A stretch of DNA of 64,000 bases from Trichobilharzia szidati (Eukaryota > Platyhelminthes > Trematoda > Strigeidida > Schistosomatidae), in assembly GCA_944472155.2 (NCBI GenBank), contig OX235279.1, positions 174,075,868-174,139,867 on the forward strand, written 5' to 3'. Below the pieces are notes generated by a model. It was not told the DNA's origin and made no database searches. It saw nothing but the letters and a program-made list of their open reading frames with translations. Position 1 is the first letter of the stretch, and each line of letters opens with the position of its first letter. Below, in pieces: positions 55,641-64,000 of the stretch. The position numbers were made by a program, and so were the translations under genes.

Positions 55641-55990
55641 TACTTCAGGATGAATCCCCTTGGATATCCACTTCCTCATAGGCATTTCTCAATAAATCTT
55701 TATTCTTCTTCCGCCTTATTGAGCGAAAACAACTTCCTGACTCTGTCGTACAATGTTCCCTGTAAATGACTCTCATAATTTATAAGGCAGAAGTTGTTAT
55801 AATGAAGATAATATCCGGCCAAGGTTCCTTCTCTATAGAAGGACTTTTGACAGTACCATAGTTTCTTCTTTTCACATTAAGAACCGGGGAAATGAACTCA
55901 TCGTTATATTCATATTCTATGATGAATTTAATGGTGTGACGGTGGATAACACTGTGACGGTCAAGTAATAAAGATGCATGACCCACATAA
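55641..55990 (-). pseudogene. PLE-D fragment, unit 3
   Basis: As at 16890-17240. Confidence 0.45.
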
Positions 55991-56390
55991 TTATAAGTCG
56001 TCTACGTTTGATTTGATGACCAGGAACATTGAAGGAAATACTGAAAATGTTGCCTAGGAGGACAGGGAAACATATTTAAACTGCATGTGAGTGGAAATGA
56101 ATGTCGAAAACATAAAAAAGCCATGGTAAACAAGAAGGCATAACACAGTCACGAAAATATTCTGTCAGAACAACCACTTTCTATGAATCACACAGTCTTA
56201 TTAATACACAACTGGGAATTCATATAAAAAACCAATCAAACATACTGTTATTTATATTCTTGAAAATTTTCTCACGCAATGCAAAGAATAATTTAGAAGG
56301 ACACGCACAAGTACAGATTGACAGGAACATAAGTTGGTATTCAGAAGTAGTCACAAGAAACGACATAGGTGACACTATCGGTGTATGTCC
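55991..56390. other. Non-coding spacer
   Basis: Matches 17241-17640. Confidence 0.5.
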
Positions 56391-56391
56391 A

Positions 56392-56830
56392 TCACAGAAA
56401 TTGTAGGTTCAACTTCAGATTGACTGATGTGGAAGTGGCTTTAGTTTGCGCGACTAAGAAGTTGGAGAAGTACCTGCTTATTGAAATTCATTCATAGCAA
56501 TGTAGTTCACAAGAAAGCTATATTTATCCAGCTCATCTTCAGAGGAGATGATCTGCCACATCGAATAGACAAGATATTAAGTGTAACAATAGATAAACTT
56601 CTTCCCGTCTGCATCACGTGTCATGCATTTTGTCAATCTAAAGGAGACGAGTACCCATCAGAAATCATTTCTAAATGTTACGTGCCAGGGTTACTACATC
56701 AAAACCACGCAAAGGTGGACATCCATTCGCCTCTCCGAACATATGCCAAGAGCCAGAGACTATAAGAAGCGTTGGCTGACATCAAATCGAATGGTGACAC
56801 ACAGTGGAGATCCCAACTGCATTTGAGATT
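56392..56830 (+). pseudogene. PLE-E linker/endonuclease remnant, unit 3
   Basis: As in units 1 and 2, with FVNLKETS replacing FVNRKGTS in the overlapping shadow frame. Confidence 0.6.
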
Positions 56831-56934
56831 ATGAAAAATCAGAGATATCCAATTTAGCTTCAGTTTTCTGAATCTGTTACCAATAAGCGACTTTGAAACC
56901 GAAAATATGAATTATTGATAAAAGTATAAAACTT

Positions 56935-58290
56935 GAGCTCAATAATACTGCGCAGATTAAGTGGTGCTCGGGAGGCACAAACACGAGAAAACCAGGTAGG
57001 TTTTAGGCCAGGAAGAGGGTGTATTGATCATATTTTCACCCTTCGACAGATTCTAGGACATAGGCATTCCTACCGGCGTCCGACAATCATTATATTTCTT
57101 GACCTAAAGACGGAATTCGATTCTGTCGACCGAGAGGTTCTCTGGCGATGCTTGACTGTAAAGGGAATCCCGAGAAAATACATTGCACTGATCAAGGCAC
57201 TCTACTCGTACTCATGTCATCAGCCAGGTGAGGGCTTATGGCGAGATGTCATCTGAAGTGGTGACGAATAGTGGCGTCTGTCAAGGATGCCCATTATCCA
57301 CATTCCTATTGAATTTCATCACAGACGTACTAATGGACTTAACCCTAACACACTTCAGCGACTCAGGGATTGACTTGCTACCAGGGAATAATCTCGTTGA
57401 CTTAGAATATGCAGACGATATAGTCCTTCTAGGCGAGGAATGTAAGATGATGCTGCAGGATTGGACTACACCGACCCCTAGATTAGAAATAGGAAGTGAA
57501 GTAGTAGAGCAAGTTGACCGCTTCACTTACTTGGGAAGTACCATAAGCCAGTGAAAACGGGTTGATCTCTGACGAAATCTCAGCACGAGTACAGAGAGCT
57601 AGTTTCGCATATGCCAGTTTTCGCCGTCCCTGGTGTAGACGCGATATTGGACTATCGACCAAAGGGCGTGTGTACTGCTCATCAATCCGCTCCGTTCTCT
57701 TTTATGGCCGTGAGTGAGACATGGCCATTGAGAGCGGAAGACATGAAAAGATTAGCTGTCTTCGATCATAGGTGTCTGCGTTCTATCTCCCGTGTGAAGT
57801 GGTATAATATGGTGAGCAATATTGAGGTAAGGCATCGGTCGAGTGCTAGGTAAGGAGGGGAAATCAATCGACGAGGCTGTGAAATTACATCGACTGAGAT
57901 GGTTAGGACATGTGTTACTTATGCCTAGCAATTCATCCCCTTCCTCAACGGGCAATGTTAGTCAGCTGACATATGGTCAGGCTGGAAAAGAGCTGGCTAG
58001 CGGTGGTCAAACGAAAACATGGCACCAGTCAATGAAATCTAGAACAGTTAGTCTGGGCCACGTAGGAAGGTGTAGACTGCTGTCTCGTTGGGGTCCTCGG
58101 GACGGTAAAAACCAATGGCTGAAAACAATTGGTGATATGACTAGCTCAAAATCGTTCTCAATGGCGCAGATGCATCCACTCCTTGTGACTTATGATTTCC
58201 AATGAAACTGTTCTGTTCTTCGATATTACTATTCCTTTGTCTCACACCTCTGTTTACTGTCTCTAATATGCATTTCTCCTACTTTCTTCT
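56935..58290 (+). pseudogene. RTE-type LINE, unit 3/4 junction copy
   Basis: Contains NQVGFRPGRGC, FLDLKTEFDSVDREVLWRC, SGVCQGCPLSTFLLNF (the conserved Arg of motif B is Cys) and LEYADDIVLLGE. The C-terminal part is open at 57843-58205 (GKEGKSIDEAVKLHRLRWLG, then GGQTKTWHQSMKSRTVSLGH), the longest intact RTE C-terminus in the window. The 3' UTR is cut at about 58290, where it fuses to PLE-A, so the CCGA run is missing. Confidence 0.8.
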
Positions 58291-59060
58291 ATTATTTATT
58301 TTACCATTATTAGTTTCCCCATTATTTTTATTTTGCTTTTGGCCTTTTCGATCTTCCTAATGAATTTTATAGGATAGTTATTCAACACCAATGTTTCTTC
58401 TATCTGTTTCACTTCATCATTTAGATCTCTTCTTGTGCTACTTAGTGCTACTACTCGGTTTGTTAGACACCCAACTACTAAGCCTGCCTTCACAGACAGA
58501 TAACGGATGAGATGAATTCAAGTCTAAATATCTATTAGCAGAATGCGTTGGCTTTTTATGAACACTAGTGTGTAGTTTACCTTCTTGTATTCGTTTGATT
58601 TTACAATCTAACATCATGGCTAATTCTCCTTGTTCATCTTCCGATTCAAATGTGAATTTTATTCCCTCTGCTAGTGAGTTTATATGTGTCAAGAAGCTAG
58701 ACAGAGATATGTTCTGTTTTTGACACTGTGTGTGAAAGTGTCATCCACATATCTCCACCATATTTTGTTTGGAGAAGGATTAAATGTATTCAGAGCCATA
58801 TTTTCCCAGCTGTCCATAAATATATCTGTTATTATTTCGCTAATATCATGGGTTTACTTTAGTCTCTCTGTAGACGATGATACGTCTTGAAATGGAATGC
58901 ACACATTTTATCCTGCAAATTCTGTTCTCTTTGCTTTGATGATAATGTTTGTTTTTTGAAAATTCTGATTTATTACTTACTCTGAAAGCAGATTTATTAG
59001 TGTATTCTGGTTTTATTTGTTCCAGAAACTTATAGATAGCAACTCTACTGTAGGTATCAC
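58291..59060 (-). pseudogene. PLE-A, unit 4, 3'-truncated
   Basis: Frames 58296-58493 and 58438-58692 as in units 1 and 3, with WWRYVDDTF upstream near 58760. The element is cut at 58290 against the RTE 3' UTR (actttcttctattatttatt), so the linker end and endonuclease are gone. Confidence 0.75.
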
Positions 59061-59109
59061 ACGGTATTTGTTATTTTCAAGTGTTATTCTGCAGTGATTA
59101 CAAATTACA

Positions 59110-59350
59110 CCACGAACAGACTTGTCATTTAGAGGAGGATTTCATCATGAACTGACATTGGTTACAGAACCATTGGGAAACTTGGCAGTACAGGACAGGT
59201 GTTCATCCTGGTTTGGGAGTCTTCAGTAGTACGCACCCACCGGGGATCAAACCCAGGACATTCTGGTTACAAGACGAGCATCCTCGTAGACCATTGAGAC
59301 AATGGGACCCGTTCCAATGGCCAGCCCATGAATTCCAACTTCTGCCAATT
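59110..59350 (-). mobile_element. tRNA-like SINE, minus strand, unit 4
   Basis: B box GGTTTGATCCCCGG retained on the minus strand; A-box region changed (gagacaatgggacc on the plus strand). Confidence 0.6.
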
Positions 59351-59549
59351 CACGATATAGCGCAACCGCTAGCCAGTTTCTTCAACCAGCTCCCTACAAT
59401 CCAATACTTGATTAACAGTCAAGGGTGTCGGACAGCTATTCTGCCCTAGTTTTGATCTATCCAGTAGTACGTATTCCTGACAGAACTAGCAGTTGAACTC
59501 AGAACTTCCAGCTTATGAGGCCAGCCCATTGACTATTCAACTACTGGAA

Positions 59550-60060
59550 TGGAATCCAATGATTCTGGAGTTCTAACTGCTTCCTATGGTATACAGCACA
59601 GCGGCACGACCAGCCAATTCCATTGGTGAGTACCTGTCCTTATGCCCAACTTAATGAACTCCAAGGGGGTATGAAACTGCTCATTAGATCTGCAAGTACT
59701 CCATTGTGTAGTAAGTAAGCAGTGAATATTGCATTAATTAGTACAAAATACCTCACCTTCTTTGTACATTTAAAGGTGAGCACTTTTACAATGTGACAGT
59801 AGCATCATTAAGCAAAACTACTGGAATGCAAAGTAATTTTTGTGTGTACACAAACCTTCTTCAATGTAAATTTGGCAAAATACCAGAAATTCTTCAAAAT
59901 ATGAGGAAGAATTATAATTGGATTTTCTTAAAGTGCTCATCAAAAGATTAAATTCTGTGTTAACAATCTGAAATTCCATAACCTTGTTGTATATTTCGTA
60001 GAGCTTTCATGTCGTGTAATATCAAAATCACTCACTCTGAATGAAAGAGAGCGAAAAAGA
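59550..60060. other. Non-coding spacer
   Basis: Matches 3111-3640. Confidence 0.5.
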
Positions 60061-60064
60061 GGTC

Positions 60065-60425
60065 ATTGTCTTCTGGTGAAGTGATCAAGGGATAAGTTTT
60101 CGTTGAAGGGGTTGTTAGAATTCACTGGGTCATTAGATTTTCCAGTTACTGTCTGTCTGGGTGGTAATGAGCTAACCTTATAACGTAAGGATATTGGGTT
60201 TTACGCCTGGTGGAGTAGTACGCTTTCACTTCTGAAAACTCCTAGACTAGAATCATGCAAATTTTGAGAACTTCTTGGTTTTCAACGGTTCTCTGACTGA
60301 TATCAGTTCACGATGAAAACTATAACTAATTATAATTACAAAAGAATGGATACTGAACGAAGAGTAGTCTTTTCGATAACTTCATCATCAGGCTATACGG
60401 TTACATACACATAATAGTGAATGAA
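60065..60425 (+). repeat. SINE-like repeat and truncated gag-leader, unit 4
   Basis: SINE-like part as at 22876-23150, then the leader gaatggatactgaacgaaga, cut after a single gtgaatgaatg. The flank seen in units 2 and 3 and all of PLE-C are absent. Confidence 0.5.
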
Positions 60426-60479
60426 TGTGTTTTGCTGCTATATTTTGACTAAAGCAGCGTACACGTATATCCTAGTACT

Positions 60480-61220
60480 TCTTCACAAACTCGAAAGGGT
60501 ACAAGCAAAAACAACAAACTGGTGGAGGAGGCATTGAAAGCACGAATTCAGGTGAACATAGAGATGACTTGGGTGACGAAGATGCCCAACACATGAAAAA
60601 GTACTTGTCACTCTATCGGTGGGGAAATCGGAAAGTAGTTGTCTCGGCATTATCGTTTCAACTACAGTCGGTGTCACGGATGTGGATGTGAAGGCCAGCA
60701 TCAAGCGTCCATCACTATTAAATCAGTATGGAGATCCACAGCACTCAAAAGATCCTACAAGATCAAAATTCTGCTTTCAACACTTATGTCAGCCCAGTAA
60801 GTTGTTCTGTATGTTTCAGAGACTTGGTGAGCACATCACCAAGAGGATTTCCAACCGGCGCTGGAAGACTTTTATCAACAACAGTCATCCCATTCTGGAT
60901 ATTGAAGACCAAATGGTCAGCTAGAAAGCTTAGGAACAAGACATTCTAGCAACAAACCAGTTATCAACCTACTGCATAAGAAGTGTGTGTATAAGGAGAC
61001 AGAGACGGATTAGACATAGTCTGAGGAGATATACAGGTGGAATCACATGCCAGGATGCCCTTCAAGTGGAACGCGAATGGGAAGCGACGAAATGGAAGAT
61101 GGAGGACGAAATGGGCCAGATCTTATGCAGAAGAAACCAAAGGTTGTTGCCAATCTTGATGATAATGATGTTATGAAATGACGACAGAGAGCTCTATAAA
61201 GCTAAAATACAGTTGGAACG
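60480..61220 (+). pseudogene. LINE-B copy 1, unit 4 (5' truncated, long form)
   Basis: Starts at cacaaactcgaaagggtaca, equivalent to 5132 in unit 1, and matches it to the end, including the VTDVDVKASIK block and the basic 3' region. Motif C and everything before it is absent. Confidence 0.6.
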
Positions 61221-61520
61221 CAGAGAATGAATAATAATTGTATAGCTACTACTATTTTATGGCTTCAAATGGCCAACCAAAGATTACTTAGTATGAATTA
61301 AACTAGAAATGATTGTTTTATAAGGAAGATAGAGAATTACAGTGACATAATACGACATCATTTCAGTGTAGTGGGAGGAGATGAGTTCGACAGAATATTT
61401 ACAATCCACTTTGAGGAGAGCAAATCTGGCATATGAAATATTCTTGACATATTTAATCTGAAGACTACTGTAATTATATTTGAGCAGGTAGATTAAAGAG
61501 GTTGTAATAATAATCACTTG
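61221..61520. other. Non-coding spacer
   Basis: Matches 5901-6172 of unit 1; absent from units 2 and 3. Confidence 0.5.
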
Positions 61521-61530
61521 TATTTCCCTT

Positions 61531-61547
61531 TAATTAATTAATTATAT
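61531..61547 (+). repeat. (TTAA)n microsatellite
   Basis: Shortest allele of this site. Confidence 0.85.
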
Positions 61548-61599
61548 TGATCCGAAATGCTCGACATCCTTGTCAACATTATCACCATCTTTCTATCCA

Positions 61600-61850
61600 A
61601 GTCAGTAGTTTACTGAGACTAAATTAGGTGTCAGTACATCGTCAAACATTCTCAGAAGGTGTAACTTCCATTCCCGGCTGATGGTTCCATAAATCTCAAG
61701 TAGTTCAGTAGCCGACAGTAACCCTCGAAATTCGGAAGGAAGTTTAGGCATGAGGCTAGAAGCCGCGGTATCCAGTGAAAAATACACCACAGCCACTGAA
61801 CCTTTCAAACTTTAGCTTGAATCCCTGGGAGTGTTCCCATCGGAAATTAA
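61600..61850 (-). repeat. SINE-like repeat, unit 4
   Basis: As at 6255-6500, with small differences. Confidence 0.45.
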
Positions 61851-62226
61851 GAAATGGAAATAAATCAACATCACAGTAAGCTGATGCCTTTCTTTTTCTT
61901 AATTGGATTAGACAAAAAACAAAGTGTTTGGTACATGATACGATTCAGTCAGTTATCACACTCATGTTACATTCATATTACGCGTATATAAAATCTGGTT
62001 ATTTTTTGTTTTTTAGAAATCAAATAAGAATTTCAGAAAATGGAACAGAAGGAATGAAAACAAAATTGAATGATGAAAGTTGTAACACCACATAATTTTC
62101 CTTTCTTTGTGTATCTAAAGCCAACTTGAACTAAGTTAGGCTAATTACCAGTTTGTCTCCTCAAACTACTTCGCACTGTAGCGGCATTCACAAGAATAAA
62201 ACAATAAACTAATTGAATATTGAATA
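61851..62226. other. Non-coding stretch next to the exon-like block
   Basis: Matches 6501-6870. Confidence 0.4.
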
Positions 62227-62454
62227 TCAAAAATATTGTTGTGAACCAGTAATATATTCACTTGACGCGCTTCCATCATACAATGCTGTCATTGATAGAG
62301 ATGAACAAATAATTTCGGTAAATATTTGCATTGCACCTAGAACATAATCTTGCTGGTCGACTTCAATGGAATGACCGCCTTGAAGAGTTTGAGCTGTAAT
62401 ACTCAAGAACTGTAATGTAACAGTAACAAGTAAAGTAGGAAAAATAGAATTCAA
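62227..62454 (-). pseudogene. Exon-like fragment, unit 4 copy
   Basis: Frame open for 75 codons because a small insertion upstream changes the leader. It shares ICSS with unit 3 and TAQ with unit 2. The exon part is otherwise identical. Confidence 0.35.
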
Positions 62455-62676
62455 CTAACTAATTCAATTAAAATTAATTGCAAATCATCCACCTGAGCTA
62501 CAAATCTTCTCTATTATTTCAATTCAACAAATTGGTGACAAAGTTATTTCTGGGTTTAGATTGTCTGATGGGAAATGTTTTTAGTGAACCAGAAATCGGT
62601 GGGTGAATTTCCTTCTGTTTCTTATCTATTTTATTTGTCTATAAATTCATACTACTTATTACTAGAAAGTAGTATG

Positions 62677-63215
62677 TTTTATATTTCATATGCCAGTTTC
62701 TGTAACAATTGGGTTGGTTCTCCTACGTGGGGTCACCAGCCTCTGCCCAACCATCCTTCTTTTTCCATGAGAGCCATTACTCAATTTGATAAATTTGAAT
62801 AAGGCAATAAAACAACAGTAAAGAATAGGATAAAGTGGATATGTGCTGTTGTAACTCTATGTTCCACTCAAAGCCCATGCGGACAATAATGATAACAATA
62901 ACCGACTACAAATTATTGCTCCGGATTTCTCGACAGAAATCTGCAGTATTACGATATCATTTCTTTTATTTATCTCTTTGTAAACTGTGTACAACCTATA
63001 ACAGTTTCAATATCAATGTTACTAAATATTCACATACTTGAAATAGTTAATTCGAAGGTGGAGAACATTATTCTGTTCTACTTATCTGAATACCCGAGAA
63101 GTTGAAAGGAAGTAACTACAGGTGTCTGGAATTTTTTTCCTTCACGTTTCCCAGTGGAATATAGGGCTTCAAGCTAGTGGCTAAATGTTCCTGTAGCAGT
63201 GCTTATTCTTACAGG
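62677..63215. other. Non-coding spacer
   Basis: Matches 7204-7740; the hairpin just before it (62648-62676) has one arm mismatch. Confidence 0.5.
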
Positions 63216-63219
63216 ATGG

Positions 63220-63440
63220 GATTGCTAGCCTCATGCACAACCTCTCCTCTTCACCAGCATTATATCTGGCTTAGGGAGGTAAATGAATGCATCGCTGGTG
63301 CAATAATCGAACCCCGGACCATGTACATGGTCGTTCAGTGCTCTGACCATTGTACCACCGACGCACTGTCCGGAAGTTGGTTGTTCCTAACTCCTTCTAA
63401 CTCTTCTGTTTCTTGCGAACTGTTACTTCCTATCACATTC
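63220..63440 (-). mobile_element. tRNA-like SINE, second family, unit 4
   Basis: B box CCGGGGTTCGATTATTGC intact; A-box half altered (tcgttcagtgctctgaccat on the plus strand). Confidence 0.55.
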
Positions 63441-64000
63441 CCCTTCGTTTCTATGCTTCTTGTCAATACAACTCATTCATTATCCCATTACATTTATCCC
63501 TCCCACATTTATTCGACTTCTTTTATGCGTTGATCAATAATATTAACAACTGTAACCACTCATCCCTTCTGCTACTACTCTTTATTGTGACGAAGAGGTT
63601 GGATACAAATGAGGGTGATTGTACAGCCAAAGAAAGTGAATCTGCCAAAAACGGTGTTTCCTGCACTGAACTGCTTGTTTTGCTTCGTATTAATGCCTGG
63701 TTGCGGTTTATTCATACATATGGAAATGTCACAAGAATATTCGAGCAACAGGGATAGAAATCATACATTAATTAGATAGGCGAAATAAGCAATAAAATAT
63801 GCATCACAGTGTCACAGTGTAAGAGTTCTCGGTTTTGATGAAGTATCTGGGAGAATTGAATACCGAATTTTATCAAATAAATTTCTCAATGAGACAATCT
63901 AAGGTTGACAAGTTCCCTTTCCGTTCTGCCTCCTCTAACCACATTATTACTCATTTACGCGTATGTCACCAAGTACATACGTGCATTGGACAAAGAGAAA
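63441..64000. other. Non-coding spacer, to window end
   Basis: Matches 7991-8530. No gene supported. Confidence 0.5.

Larger units (their letters stand above)
40924..57972 (+). repeat. Composite tandem repeat, unit 3
   Basis: About 17.0 kb. It lacks the 720 bp between PLE terminal repeats, lacks the segment equal to 28000-30480 (replaced by other LINE-B sequence at 48950-50450), lacks the CR1 insertion, and carries a private foldback insertion at 52238-52440. Confidence 0.93.
57973..64000 (+). repeat. Composite tandem repeat, unit 4 (partial)
   Basis: Begins with the RTE C-terminus and runs off the right end within the spacer that matches 7991-8550. It lacks about 830 bases (RTE tail, CCGA, PLE terminal repeats, PLE-A endonuclease) and lacks PLE-C. 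Confidence 0.9.

Noticed and set aside
1..64000. Assembly artefact as the sole cause of the repetition
   Set aside because: Units carry private insertions, deletions and many point differences, including different catalytic substitutions, which a collapsed or duplicated assembly would not create. Local misjoins cannot be excluded.
1..64000. CRISPR array, toxin-antitoxin, operon or other prokaryotic system
   Set aside because: The content is eukaryotic retroelements throughout; no short regularly spaced repeats or operon-like gene runs exist.

Overview
The window is A+T-rich animal DNA made almost entirely of transposable-element remains. The mix of families is RTE-type LINEs, a second LINE family, a CR1-type LINE, several Penelope-like elements (PLEs) with GIY-YIG endonuclease remnants, a Gypsy-type gag and tRNA-like SINEs. 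I associate this mix, and the wording of the RT motifs, with trematode flatworms, most likely Schistosoma or a close relative. That assignment is recognition, not a search result. I see no intact host gene, rRNA, authentic tRNA, CRISPR array or bacterial feature.

Layout: the sequence is a head-to-tail array of one very large composite repeat, seen about 3.3 times. Unit 1 is about 1-19212, unit 2 about 19213-40923, unit 3 about 40924-57972, and unit 4 starts near 57973 and runs off the window. The phase is arbitrary; I cut units at a fixed point in an RTE 3' region. Each full unit reads in this order: RTE 3' end and CCGA microsatellite; PLE terminal repeat(s); PLE-A (minus); tRNA-like SINE (minus); PLE-C (minus); degenerate LINE-B; (TTAA)n; SINE-like repeat; exon-like block; tRNA-like SINE; long non-coding spacer; LINE-B copy 2 (plus); PLE-F (plus); Gypsy gag interrupted by a SINE; spacer; PLE-B (minus); PLE-D fragment (minus); PLE-E linker/endonuclease (plus); RTE RT (plus), which runs into the next unit.

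The units differ by point changes and by discrete events that give a partial history. These are a 3.2 kb CR1-type insertion only in unit 2, a roughly 720 bp deletion between PLE terminal repeats in unit 3, a 0.19 kb foldback insertion with a 12-bp target duplication in unit 3, a replaced LINE-B segment with an inverted 3' end in unit 3, a deletion joining RTE to PLE-A in unit 4, and a mosaic LINE-B locus where units 1/4 and 2/3 pair up. These differences argue against a simple assembly duplication.

No set of genes here works together as a pathway. Nearly every RT or endonuclease frame carries stops, frameshifts or catalytic substitutions. The most gene-like pieces are the 203-codon gag frame in unit 1, the frameshifted CR1-type EN-RT in unit 2, and a 65-75 codon exon-like frame kept in units 2-4 with a plausible splice acceptor.
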